A stretch of DNA of 64,000 nt from Bombus terrestris. Taxonomy: Eukaryota; Arthropoda; Insecta; Hymenoptera; Apidae. Below are positions 31,169-41,466 of the stretch, one piece after another; position 1 is the first letter of the stretch; each line of letters starts with the position of its first letter. The translations under genes and the position numbers were made by a program. The notes under the pieces are model-generated. The model ran no database searches and was not told the origin of the DNA. It worked only from the letters and a program-made list of their open reading frames with translations. The stretch is from contig NC_063285.1 of the NCBI RefSeq assembly GCF_910591885.1, positions 6,171,395 through 6,235,394 of the forward strand. Direction: 5' to 3'.

Positions 31169-32386
31169 ATGATGGCTCTATCATTTCCAACAGGCTCCCC
31201 GGAGCTAAATTATCACACCGCCATTTTTCCTCCCCCGTGGCAAGAGGGCAACACATCCATCCTGGTAAACGACCAGCTCACGAAAAAACGGAAGCTCGAA
31301 CCGACCAAGACAAACGTAAACAAGAATCAAACCAAACCACCAGCCAGCCAAGTGACCACCTACAATAGATTCTCAATACTGGAGTCCACGGAAGACTCCA
31401 TGATTACAACCGAAAAGGTAAACAATCTCCATACTCAAAGAATTTCCCCTCCCCCACCGATATTCATAAACGACGTAATCGACATTCAGTCAATGATTAA
31501 GACTATCGAAAAAGAAATCAGCAAAGAGGACTACAAGCTAAAGATCAACAACAACCACGTGAAAATACTGCCGACCCACCCAGACGCCTATAGAAAGTTA
31601 ACCAAGCTATTAAAAACATTAAACGCTAAATTCCACACATACCAGCTCAAACAAGAAAGACCATTTCGAGTGGTGCTACGCAACATCCATCACTCAGTCG
31701 ATCTAGACGAACTAAAGTGCGAACTGTCAAACCACGGCCACGAAGTAACTAATATCAGCAACATTAAGCACAGAATCACAAAAAATCCTCTATCCTTATT
31801 CTTTATAGACTTAAAACAAAAAACAAACAACAAAGAAATCTACAATATCAATCGGCTGATGAACTCCATAGTTAAGTTCGAGCCACCTCTTGTAAAGAAA
31901 GAAATAATACAATGCAAAAGGTGCCAAAGGTACGGCCACACGCAGAAATACTGCAATCACAACTTCCGGTCCGTAAAATGTGCAGGTAATCACCCCACTG
32001 ACCAATGCACTAAATCCCCGGAAACCCCCGCCAAGTGTATCCACTGTCAAGGAGAGCATCCTGCGAACTACAAAGGATGCTCAGCCTACAAATCGCTACA
32101 TAATATAAGGTATCCAAAACTGAGACCCAAGGACATAAACATACAAGAACCTAAACCCCAAAAACTCACCTCACCAACAGTATCCTATGCGCAGGCAACG
32201 CAAGGAAACGTATACAACTCGAAAACACACAGTGTACACACAGAAAATAGAATTCCCACCCCACAAAGCACAGACAACTTTACCAGGCTCGAAAAACTTA
32301 TCGAGAAGCAAACTGAGCAAATTAACAACTTGCTGTCACTACTCACACTCTTCATGGACAAATTCATAAGCACAGAAGCAAAATAA
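31169..32386 (+). CDS. JkB-2 ORF1, zinc-knuckle RNA-binding protein
   Basis: Uninterrupted 405-residue ORF1, close to JkB-1 ORF1 throughout: a charged N-terminus, a central domain ('TYQLKQERPFRVVLRNIHH'), three knuckles and a C-terminal helical tail. The first knuckle CKRCQRYGHTQKYC and third CIHCQGEHPANYKGC are complete. The second reads SVKCAGNHPTDQC, where JkB-1 has CVKC. A TGC to TCC change at about 31971 replaces its first zinc ligand with Ser. The start is the ATGATG pair used by all JkB copies. The stop is 5 bases before ORF2, suggesting translational coupling. Confidence 0.92.
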   Translation: MMALSFPTGSPELNYHTAIFPPPWQEGNTSILVNDQLTKKRKLEPTKTNVNKNQTKPPASQVTTYNRFSILESTEDSMITTEKVNNLHTQRISPPPPIFINDVIDIQSMIKTIEKEISKEDYKLKINNNHVKILPTHPDAYRKLTKLLKTLNAKFHTYQLKQERPFRVVLRNIHHSVDLDELKCELSNHGHEVTNISNIKHRITKNPLSLFFIDLKQKTNNKEIYNINRLMNSIVKFEPPLVKKEIIQCKRCQRYGHTQKYCNHNFRSVKCAGNHPTDQCTKSPETPAKCIHCQGEHPANYKGCSAYKSLHNIRYPKLRPKDINIQEPKPQKLTSPTVSYAQATQGNVYNSKTHSVHTENRIPTPQSTDNFTRLEKLIEKQTEQINNLLSLLTLFMDKFISTEAK

Positions 32387-32391
32387 AACCA

Positions 32392-35037
32392 ATGCGGATA
32401 GCTCTGTGGAACGCCAACGGTCTAGCTCAGCACAAAACTGAGCTAGAACTATTCTTAAAACAACAGCAAATCGATGTGATGCTCATATCCGAAACCCATT
32501 TCACCGACAAAAACTACCTCAAAATACACGGCTACAACTTCTACCACACCCAACACCCCAGCGGAAAGGCTCACGGCGGCACCGGAATCATAATCAAGTC
32601 AATCATCAAGCACTACGAACTTCCACCATTCCAGAAAGACTACCTCCAAGCAACAAACGTAGCAATAGAAGACTGTCATGGTACAATCACCACCTCAGCT
32701 GTATACTGCCCTCCCAGACACTCCATTGCCAAGGAAGACTTCGACCACTTCCTGGACACCCTGGGCAACAGATGCATAGCCGGAGGAGACTACAACGCTA
32801 AACACACCCAATGGGGTAGCAGACTGGTTACAGTAAGAGGCAAAAACCTCCTCAACAGCATAATATCCAACAACCTCAACTACCTTACCACATACGAACC
32901 CACACACTGGCCCACCGACACAAACAAAATACCCGATCTCCTTGATTTCTTCATAACTAAAAATATCTCGCCAAGACACGTCCAAATCAATTCCTCGGCT
33001 GATCTCTCCTCTGATCATTCCCCCGTGATAGTAACAGTCAGTTCAACTATCATCGAGAATACACCTAATGGCTCCATTCATAACCAACACACCAACTGGC
33101 AGCTCTTTAGAGAAGTCTTTACCCACACAACTTCAGCCTCAACCTCACTAAAAACCAATGACGAAATCGAAGCAGCCACGGAATACCTAAATGCGAGCAT
33201 AATAAACGCTATCCGCGTCTCCACACCGGCAAAAACGTCCATCAGCAACCATGAGTACCCCCAGTACATATTAAAAAAAATAGCAGAAAAACGTAGACTA
33301 AGAAGGATATGGCAGACCCATAGAACACCGGAGGACAAACGCAAACCAAACAACGCAACTAGAAAACTATCCAAAACCATAAAGAACTACAATAATGACC
33401 GTTTTCACAAATATCTCGCCAGCCTGTCCCCCACAGCCGACTCAAACTACTCGCTATGGAAAGCCTCCAGGAAACTCACGCGCCCCCCACAAATAATACC
33501 TCCAATCCGCCGCCCGCAGGGTGGATGGGCGCGTAGCCCTATAGAAAAAGCCAACCTATTTGCCAAACACTTGACTGAAGTATTCCAACCCCATTCCTCC
33601 ATAGCTACAGCGGACGTCACCGAATACCTGCACACTCTCTTCCAAATGTCCCCTCCTATCCAACCCTTCACTTCTGCAGAGATCATAGAAGCAATCAGTC
33701 GCCTAAACCCCAAGAAAGCAGCAGGTCACGACCTAATAGGAAATAAAGCAATCAAGGAACTCCCCATAAAAGGGATTGCACTCATCGCATCAATCTTTAA
33801 CGCCATCCTCCGCCTTGAACACCTTCCTAAGGCGTGGAAAATCTCACTAATCACCCTCATCTCCAAACCCGGTAAACCAATATATGAAGCCAGCTCCTAT
33901 CGCCCAATCAGTCTCTTACCCACCCTGTCTAAACTATTCGAGAGGCTGCTCACAAATCGTCTCCTTCCACTCCTAGAAGAATTGAAAACTCTCCCAGATC
34001 ACCAATTCGGCTTCCGAAAACAACACTCAACAGTAGAGCAAATCCACCGCATAACCCACATGATCAGCCAAACCCCTGAAAAGAAAAAATACTGCTCAGC
34101 CGTATTCCTAGACATCCAACAGGCGTTCGATAAAGTATGGCATGAAGGGCTACTCTACAAGCTTAAAAAAATCCTACCCCACCCATACTACTCCATCTTA
34201 AGATCCTACCTAACCAACAGACAATTCATAGTTAAATGTCTAGGCGCCACTGCCGCAACATTCCCAATAGAATCCGGCATACCGCAAGGTAGTGTCCTCG
34301 GACCCCTACTATTCTCCATCTACACTGCCGACTTACCCGTACCAAACGAGGTAACAATAGCAACATTTGCCGACGACACAGCACTATTAGCTACCCACGC
34401 AGACCCGGCAATTGCCTCATCCACTCTCCAGCGAAGTCTCGACTCCATGGAAAAGTGGTTCCAAAAATGGGGTTTTAAAATAAACGAAAAAAAATCCTCC
34501 CATGTAACCTTCACGCTCCGAAAACAAACCTGCCCCCAGGTCACCATTAACAACACAATAATCCCAAGCAAGGACTCCGTAAGATACCTGGGCATGACCC
34601 TGGACAGGAGGCTAACCTGGAAAAAACATATCTCGGAAAAAACAAAGCAACTAAAGGAAAAACTAAGAAAATTCTATTGGCTCACGGGCCGACGCTCCAA
34701 ACTAAACATACAGAACAAAATAACCCTCTACAAGGCCATAATAAAACCTGTCTGGACCTACGGAATCCAACTATGGGGAACAGCAAGTAACTCCAACATT
34801 GAAATACTCCAACGCTTCCAATCGAAAACGCTAAGATCCCTATTAAATGCACCCTGGTATGTTACCAACGAAACAATCCACCGAGACCTCAAGATATCTA
34901 CAGTCAAAGATGAAATACACAAGTCCAGAAGCAGATATAACACAAGAGTCAACAACCACCACAACCCACTAGTCACCCAACTACTGGACACGACGGACCA
35001 GATCCGCAGACTAAAAAGAAAATATCCACTAGAGTAA
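32392..35037 (+). CDS. JkB-2 ORF2, endonuclease and reverse transcriptase (intact)
   Basis: An 881-residue ORF2 with every expected motif. APE endonuclease (residues ~1-220): 'MRIALWNANGLAQHK', 'MLISETHF', 'AGGDYNAKHTQWGS' and 'SSDHSPVIV'. RT (~440-720): 'SSYRPISLLPTLSKLFE', 'HQFGFRKQHSTVEQ', 'SAVFLDIQQAFDKVWHEG' (motif A Asp present), 'SGIPQGSVLGPLLFSIYTA' and 'ATFADDTALL' (catalytic pair, about 34365-34376). The C-terminal region has 'YLGMTLDRRLTWKKHI' and 'WLTGRRSKL', normal for Jockey-type ORF2. No RNase H. It could supply enzyme for its own and related copies. Confidence 0.93.
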   Translation: MRIALWNANGLAQHKTELELFLKQQQIDVMLISETHFTDKNYLKIHGYNFYHTQHPSGKAHGGTGIIIKSIIKHYELPPFQKDYLQATNVAIEDCHGTITTSAVYCPPRHSIAKEDFDHFLDTLGNRCIAGGDYNAKHTQWGSRLVTVRGKNLLNSIISNNLNYLTTYEPTHWPTDTNKIPDLLDFFITKNISPRHVQINSSADLSSDHSPVIVTVSSTIIENTPNGSIHNQHTNWQLFREVFTHTTSASTSLKTNDEIEAATEYLNASIINAIRVSTPAKTSISNHEYPQYILKKIAEKRRLRRIWQTHRTPEDKRKPNNATRKLSKTIKNYNNDRFHKYLASLSPTADSNYSLWKASRKLTRPPQIIPPIRRPQGGWARSPIEKANLFAKHLTEVFQPHSSIATADVTEYLHTLFQMSPPIQPFTSAEIIEAISRLNPKKAAGHDLIGNKAIKELPIKGIALIASIFNAILRLEHLPKAWKISLITLISKPGKPIYEASSYRPISLLPTLSKLFERLLTNRLLPLLEELKTLPDHQFGFRKQHSTVEQIHRITHMISQTPEKKKYCSAVFLDIQQAFDKVWHEGLLYKLKKILPHPYYSILRSYLTNRQFIVKCLGATAATFPIESGIPQGSVLGPLLFSIYTADLPVPNEVTIATFADDTALLATHADPAIASSTLQRSLDSMEKWFQKWGFKINEKKSSHVTFTLRKQTCPQVTINNTIIPSKDSVRYLGMTLDRRLTWKKHISEKTKQLKEKLRKFYWLTGRRSKLNIQNKITLYKAIIKPVWTYGIQLWGTASNSNIEILQRFQSKTLRSLLNAPWYVTNETIHRDLKISTVKDEIHKSRSRYNTRVNNHHNPLVTQLLDTTDQIRRLKRKYPLE

Positions 35038-35177
35038 ATCCTTAGTCCTACTAGAATCAACAATATAAAGCTATTATAATCCATGTCATTGTATCACGCC
35101 AAATTAAGTTACTGAAAATTTTCAACGAGAATTGATTGTAAATATTCTAATAAATAAAAAAAAAAAAAAAAAAAAAA

Positions 35178-35282
35178 GAGCCTCAGTCTCGAACGGCCAC
35201 GGCTAGAGTTCAGAAGTGTATAAACGAGGAAAAAATAAAGTTTTCTTCTTTCCTTTAAATTTCTTTCTCATTTTACGTGACA
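35178..35282 (+). repeat. G1 3' LTR, second part
   Basis: Continuation of the G1 LTR after the JkB-2 insertion, beginning with the second copy of the target duplication (35178-35188). It includes TATAAAC (about 35219) and AATAAAG (35234-35240), as expected for LTR promoter and poly(A) signals, and ends near ACGTGACA at 35282. Without the insertion the LTR would be about 377 bp. The end is uncertain because LTR copy D follows directly. Confidence 0.6.
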
Positions 35283-35962
35283 GGTTCATGGGCGTGTAAC
35301 GAATCTTCATTCGGACTGGCCATCGTTGTTGTACAGTAGAGATTATATTTACTGGTATGAATATTGATTTTTACAAAGTTTGACAAATAACCGTGCTGAT
35401 TAAACACTCGAGATGTTAGTGACAATGTTCTTAGGTTCAATAACGAATCCACGGTCAACGGGGTAACTCAAAGTAACGTTTTCTGTAACGCTCGGTATAA
35501 TAATGCACGTAAAGACGACGTGTTCAACTCTCCAAGATGATCGCAAGAATAATAGACTGATGGCAATTTTCCTCTCCTTACGATAGCGTTTGTTCGTTGC
35601 GTATTGCCTGGGGATATCAACAAAATTCCAGCTGCCGTTGCTAGGCAGACCCGCGTAGAGCTGACATTGCTCCTGCCCGGGGTTTCATTGTTAATACAAC
35701 ATGTGTCCCACAATATTGGCACTTCTCTGTTAGGTAAAAACGTTCATCCTGTGATCGCGGCCACGTTCGGCGACCAGCCGTGTCACCTCGAGCCCAAGCC
35801 CACCGTCACAAATCTCGGGCAAACATAATAGGATTGAATCATAACAACTATTTCTAAATCTTACGATATAAGTAGAGCTATACAAAATAGTTTAGACTAA
35901 AATATTGGGGATCTTCCCAAAAATTCCAATAGAAAGGCTCCGATGTCCCCTCATATACGACA
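35283..35962 (-). mobile_element. LTR copy D of the TA-targeting family (3'-truncated)
   Basis: A minus-oriented copy. Its LTR start TGTCGTATATGAGGGGACAT is at 35962, preceded by a TATATATATG repeat. It has the shared blocks 'GCTCGAGGTGACA' (near 35790, reversed) and 'TAACGAATCCACGGTCAACG' (35442-35461). The ATG at 35323 opens 'MASPNEDSLHAHEP', matching the frames in B and C, and stops being recognisable at 35283 where the G1 LTR ends. The gypsy element may have inserted in this LTR. Confidence 0.7.
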
Positions 35963-36436
35963 TATATATATGTAAATGTGATATTTTAACAACGATTATC
36001 AACATAGTAACGGAGAAATTTGTTTAATTGCTATTTCTGCTTAGTTACGTTCTAAATTATTTAATAATTTATTATTAAAACATATATTGACTAAAAAAAA
36101 AAAACAATTATCAAAGAATATAATTTACGAACTTTGCTAATATTATCACTATTAAAATGGAATGCTTTATCTTATTAGTAGCTTTGCCTAATTTAATTGC
36201 AGGTTACAAGGAAGACAGTTATAGTACGTTTTAAATTATACCACCGTTGAAAGATATATTCGAAATATGTCTTATGATTAATAAAAGATCTGTTAAAAAG
36301 TACTAATTTCAAGTTATTCACACAAGATATCGTAAACATTGTTTTTTGCATTCTCTCAATGTTTCAACATTTACAAATCTTCGATCCATAATTTCTAATA
36401 TAACGTTATGATCCATTAAGATTTAAAGTCACTTAC
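35963..36436. other. AT-rich non-coding stretch
   Basis: No repeat or coding segment recognised. It should contain the dynein exon that follows 36437 in gene order, but I could not find one. Confidence 0.3.
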
Positions 36437-39425
36437 CCTATTTCATTCTTGCGCTCCAAATTTTCTACGTTCTGCAAGTACAGCGTGATAATAACAAAGT
36501 GCGAATACTATTGCTTTGAATTCGGTTTCCTTGCCGCAGGACTCCAAAGTTTGCTGGCTAAAGTTATGGATGTTTATGCTTTATGGATGTTTGCTTGAAT
36601 TTCAGATGGTGGTTCGTTTGTGATCTTTATGGCTGATTTCAGTATACCCCGTGTACAATTTAACGAACCCTACATTTAGTAATTAGTGTTCCTTATCGAT
36701 ATTATCTACTTATTGGCTAAAGTATCACTTATATAGTAAATTAGGAACTATACTAGGTATCTCAGAATTTTCTTAGATTTTTTTAAAGCAAAAAACAGTA
36801 AGAAATTAGGCCAGTTACTGAAAAACCTGTAATGCCGACCGCGGTAGTGGAAAACCATATTACCGACGGAAGGTTAAAGAATAGAATTAGCACATGTTAG
36901 CTTAATTAAGAATGCTCATTTTCTTTTGCTTTTTTAAATTATATAATTATTTATTACCTGAGGTGTTATTGATTCATGACGATCAGGACTGGGTTCCGCT
37001 CTGATGAACAATCGATAATCATCATGTGGATTCTTCGAGCATTGTTCCATCTTTTTTTCTAATGTAGGCAACCATTTCCTCACCAAATGGACATTTTGCA
37101 AACTTACCCAATGGCCTTCGTTCTCTGAAAGTTCTATGGTTTCTTCAGCTATGGGTTCTTGACCTTGATCCAGTGACACATTATGGAAATTTCTTCCTCC
37201 AAAAGTGAAACTCAATTGCATTCTCAGTTTTTCAACGTCCTGAAATTTTATCGTTGTCGTTATTGTAAATACATATTCGATATGATTACATTGATTTTCG
37301 TAACATGTTCTTGTATAATTTATTAGGTATCGATAATTCTTAATTTTAATTATCTTCGATTCAGGTTATAAACTGGTAAACAAAAGATATGTCACCGAAA
37401 GAAACGGAGTATAGGAAATGAGAAGAGTAAGAAGATATTACAATTATATTGCATTAAAAAAAAATTATTAAATGTTGTGCAGTTTGGTTAGAGGTTATTG
37501 GCTGTTCAGGGTATTCAAGAATTATATCTCATGACTTTGGTAGATGATCCTATATCTTCAGATCAGTGGAGATTTATTAAAAAAAGATACCGTATAACAG
37601 AATTTCAAAGCCAAATTTTTTTATTGCATCGCGTAATGGATATCTAATGGATCACGTAATATCTGCAAGGAACTATGGGTCGCAAAGGAACCGTTCTTTT
37701 GAAAAGTGATCTTAAAATTCCATTAGCTCTTATATTGAAATTACATTAGAAAATGTTTACATTTCCCAATTAGATAAAAACTAAGTAATGCCATATTAAT
37801 GAACAAACAGAAAGCTATTGCTTTGAATGTATGATAATCTACGCTAAATAGGATGAAGCATCTAACTTCATCATTCCAAACTATTAGAAAATTACTTACT
37901 TTATAGTAAAATCTTTCGAATAAAAATTGAATAGCGTTGAAGAGAATATGATTTGATAGGTGGAACTGCAGAAACATTAACTATTCATCGATTTCGATGT
38001 TTTTGAATATGTTGTAGAAATCGATATTTTAAATAATCTTTTCCTATATAAGAAGTGACAGAAGAAAAACTATCAATATCATTACAGTGAATTCTGCATC
38101 TGCAGTTGTGCAACCGTGACAGCGTATGCTTTAGTTTGGTTTCCGATTGTCGGTCACTTATCTTCTCTTTGAAAACGACGATCGGGCGAGTTTAAAGGCT
38201 TCGTGCACAATGTACACATGCGAGGCTACAAGAGTCTGTTATAACTCGTAACTCATAGCTCAATTAAAAGTGAATATCTTCAATGTATTGAATTCAAATG
38301 TTAAATAATTAAATAATTGTTAATAAACAGAAAATAAGTGACCGGCGACTGGCAACCAGACCGATGCATACTGTGTCACGATGAACATCTATAGGCAGAA
38401 ATACACTATAGTTGAGCCGGTAGTTTCTTGCCAATATATTGAAAACTAAACAAATTCACTCTTTATGTACAGTGTAGTATATAGGTAAAAGTTGTTCAAA
38501 ATATTTCTACATTATATCCAAAAATCATAGAAATCCGAGGGTCGATAACGTTTCTACAGTTTCACCCTATATAGCGTTATATATTGCATACAATATTATA
38601 CATTATATATATTATTATTATAAGTTAATAGTGCTATACATTAAATAAATAAATGAATAAATAAATAAATAAATAAATAATTCTCAGTAAGGCCTCCTGA
38701 TATTCTAACAGCAAAATGACGTTTAGTCGCGTGCTATTCGACTATTTCGCACGTGTGCATAGCACACATATATGTATGTTTTCATATACTTTGTAGTCGC
38801 AGAGTCGTATTTTAACTTCGCGGTTGCACGCGTCTCGTTGCGAATGGGAAGAAGAATAAAGAGTAGACTTCGTTTAAAGGATCATGTTACGGAGTGGGGA
38901 AAGTAGTGATGCCTTTTAGTAAACAGATTGTAAGGGACTGCACGATACTTAGCCCAGAACCTTGGAGGCGCGAAGAACTTAACAAAAAAGAACATAAAAC
39001 ATTTTTACGAATCTTCAGTCAAATTTTGTTTTCCTTTCCTGTGATAAATATTTCATTGATTAAAGATGGGAAACTTTTAAACAGCTCATCCAGACGAATC
39101 TTGATAAGCTTTTGGAAACTATCCCAGTAGACTACAAACAAACTACTGGATTTTTGTCTCGATTGATAACACAACACTATATAGTTGCTAATAACTAATA
39201 AGCCGATGTGACGTTATGTAAATAAAAAAAATTAACAGATCTGTTATGCATAAAGAATGTTTGTAGTTATTGAATAAATTTCTTACCTTCAATCCAGGCG
39301 GATCAACGCCTGGAGAGAGAATGAAAAATATCGGCGTGATTGAACTAGTTTCTTCAAAGGATTTGTGAAAAGGTGGAGATCTGGATTCAACAAATTTTGA
39401 ACCAAACTTTTCTTCTACGAAGTAC
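36437..39425 (-). pseudogene. Axonemal dynein heavy chain, three exons on the minus strand (disabled)
   Basis: Consecutive exons of the AAA6/C-terminal region. Exon 39287-39425: 'YFVEEKFGSKFVESRSPPFH' to 'FFILSPGVDPPGLK'. Exon 36958-37239: 'DVEKLRMQLSFTFGGRNFHN', 'GHWVSLQNVHLVRKWLPTLE', 'RLFIRAEPSP' to 'ITPQ'. Both have GT/AG sites and phase 0 between them. Exon 36437-36648: 'GILKSAIKITNEPPSEIQAN', then 'QQTLESCGKETEFKAIVFAL' and 'CYYHAVLAERRKFGAQE'. This last exon has a short duplication causing a frameshift and stop (about 36570-36580), a TGG-to-TGA nonsense change near its end, and no AG at its expected acceptor (GG at 36649-36650). In family order these exons precede those at 17.7-20.3 kb, which are on the other strand. 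Confidence 0.87.
37240..39286 (-). other. Dynein intron, with a simple repeat and a GC-richer island
   Basis: Intron between two dynein exons. It contains an (AAAT)n run at 38643-38681. A less AT-rich block at about 38090-38400, ending in TTAATAAACAG and CTGGCAACCAGACCG, could be an unrecognised LTR remnant. A 78-codon plus-strand open stretch at 38894-39130 has no recognised family. Confidence 0.5.
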
Positions 39426-40074
39426 CTAAATAAATTCATGAGATACAATATTTTAAACAATTTAAGGAAAAAGGAAATATTTTAACTTAAAATGATACCA
39501 GTTAGTATACAAGGTGTTCCCGATATTCTTAATGCTCTTTTTTATAGATAATAGATTTGTGAGATTGACAGAAAAGGAAAATAATTAATTATTTCTTATA
39601 CATGCTACGATAGGGTGAATAAATTTTTGAAATGTTATTGTTTCTATGAAAATATTAAGGTTATGTATGTTTTTTAAACTTATCAATAACGTAATACTAA
39701 AACTCTTTCTTTCTCCCATAGAAGTAAAACAATTTGTATTGAATGAATTAAATGAATACTCTTAGTTTGAATACTCTTTGAATAAGACATTTTTTTGCTT
39801 CTTACACGTTAAAATACTTTCATCTTTCATTCTTTCATAAAAAGTATCATCTTTTTACACAAGTTTCATACATACATACTACAATGAAATTTCATTAATA
39901 TGTAAAAAAATGCAAATATACTGTTCAAGACTATTGAATAGGTAAGGATTTATGACACTGCTGAGCGAGACCTAAGAGTCTAGACGCGAAAATTCTTCAA
40001 TGACCAATAGTGTCATAAACTACTCGGTAAAAGAAGCAAACTGTTATTCTTCAGCGTCATCTTGAACGATCAAC
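39426..40074. other. AT-rich non-coding stretch upstream of the dynein exon
   Basis: Begins with the splice acceptor of the exon ending at 39425 (TTATTTAG on the minus strand). No further dynein exon, repeat or other feature is recognised up to the JkA-3 remnant. Confidence 0.35.
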
Positions 40075-40960
40075 AGCGTGGCAGATGCGATTCATGGTTT
40101 GCTTTGTCAAATGCTTTCTCAATGCCCATGAATGGCATGACTGTATTGTATTGTACTGTAATGTATTGTAATGTAATGGCTGTACTGTATTGTTTCTTTT
40201 CTATTGTTAGTAAAATTTGCTCCATCGTAGAGTGTTTGTTTCTGAATCCAAATTGGTGATCTGATATTAATTTTTTTTTCCTCTATTGTTGGTTTTAGCC
40301 GATCGTATATTATTGTGTCTAGTATTTTGGACAACACAGGAAGTAATAATATTGGTCTGTAGGATGCAGTTTGGTGTGGGTCTTTGCCTGGCTTAGGTAA
40401 CATTATGATCTCTACTAGCTTTCATAGATTAGCAAAGTATTGGATTCTTAAAATTGCATTGAATATTATTGCGATTAAACGTATTGCTTTAAGGTTTTTC
40501 AAGAGTTTACCATTGATTAGGTCGACTCCTGGTGCTTTATTGTTTTTTGTATTCTCGATTATGATTCAAATTTCTTGCGCTGTTGTATTAGATATGGTGT
40601 AGTGCTTCTTAGTTGAAGTACTATTATTTTGCACGTCTTCGTCTGAATGACATTTGGTTTTACTGTTGTTAGTATTATATGGAGCAAATGTGTTACAATA
40701 GTGGTTGGAGAATTGTGAAGCTTACTCTTCGATGCTTCTAGCCCATGTGTTGTCTGCTTTTCTGATTGCTGGGATTAGTTTTATTGGTTCCTTTATTTTG
40801 TTCGTCGCTTTTCATAGAAAGTAGATGGTATTCTCGTGCGCAGGGAGTGTTTCTATGAATGTAGAGGATTCGTTATTAAATTTTTTGTTTACATGTCTTT
40901 TGTTTTCACGTGTTTTACGTTTTTGAAAAAATGGACGCTGAAGTTTCGTCGAGTACGCAT
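40075..40960 (-). pseudogene. JkA-3, decayed Jockey-type ORF2 fragment
   Basis: An old minus-strand copy of part of JkA ORF2. It reads RT pieces such as 'LPKPGKDPHQTASYRPI', 'VLSKILDTIIYDRLKP' and 'APGVDLINGK', with many frame breaks. Both ends are missing, with no A tail and no endonuclease start. At 40138-40195 the coding sequence is replaced by a TGTATTGTAATG-type simple repeat. Much more diverged than JkA-1 or JkA-2. Confidence 0.75.
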
Positions 40961-41033
40961 ACACGTGAAAGGACAATCGATTGAATGGGCTAGCACTTGG
41001 GTACCCTATTCGGTGGTACGAGCCAAATGGTAG

Positions 41034-41261
41034 TTCCCTGTGTACTCAAAGTCGAAAATATAGAATAACAATTTTCGATATCAATCCGTTATCATAAAAT
41101 TTTTGCATAACAAGAAACATGACTTCTGTTAGTTTTAAAACATGTGCCAATTTATTTGTACGTCTATGAGAGAACGATATAATGTGAGTTAATAGTCGTG
41201 TAATACCAAAACATTTCTTTTTTTCGACGCTTAGATTGTAGATTATTAAAAATATATTTTC
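41034..41261. other. AT-rich spacer between JkA-3 and JkA-4
   Basis: No gene or recognised repeat. It ends in an A/T-rich stretch that may include the degraded tail of JkA-4. Confidence 0.3.
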
Positions 41262-41466
41262 TTTTCATTTATTTCTTTATATCTTCAATTTGTCCATTTG
41301 GACATTTGGAAGAATTTTTGAGCGGTATTATTTCCATGTGGGTGACCACCAGCGGGGTACCATCCTCGCGTTTGATAGGTTATAACCTTTTTGAGGTCTG
41401 CTGGGTGTTTCCTTTCCATATCTAAAGTGTTGATCGTTCCCGCTGCTAGCCGGTTTGGGTGTGCTG

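Larger units (their letters stand above)
30931..35177 (+). mobile_element. JkB-2, full-length Jockey-type element with both ORFs open
   Basis: A complete 4.2-kb JkB copy inserted in the gypsy 3' LTR, bounded by an 11-bp target duplication GAGCCTCAGTC (30920-30930 and 35178-35188). It has a 5' UTR with a repeated block, ORF1 (31169-32386), ORF2 (32392-35037), a 3' UTR and an A tail (about 35157-35177). Both ORFs are free of stops and frameshifts, and the flanking duplication is perfect, so it is the youngest-looking non-LTR element here. One zinc-knuckle ligand of ORF1 is altered. Confidence 0.94.

Noticed and set aside
37741..37977. 78-codon minus-strand frame in the dynein intron
   Set aside because: Hydrophobic, AT-driven composition and no dynein or other similarity. 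Treated as chance.
38643..38690. AAAT repeat considered as a retrotransposon tail
   Set aside because: No 3' UTR of JkA or JkB precedes it and no target duplication is seen. Simple repeat only.
38894..39130. 78-codon plus-strand frame in the dynein intron
   Set aside because: No family recognised, no repeat or splice context. Kept only as a remark in the intron entry.
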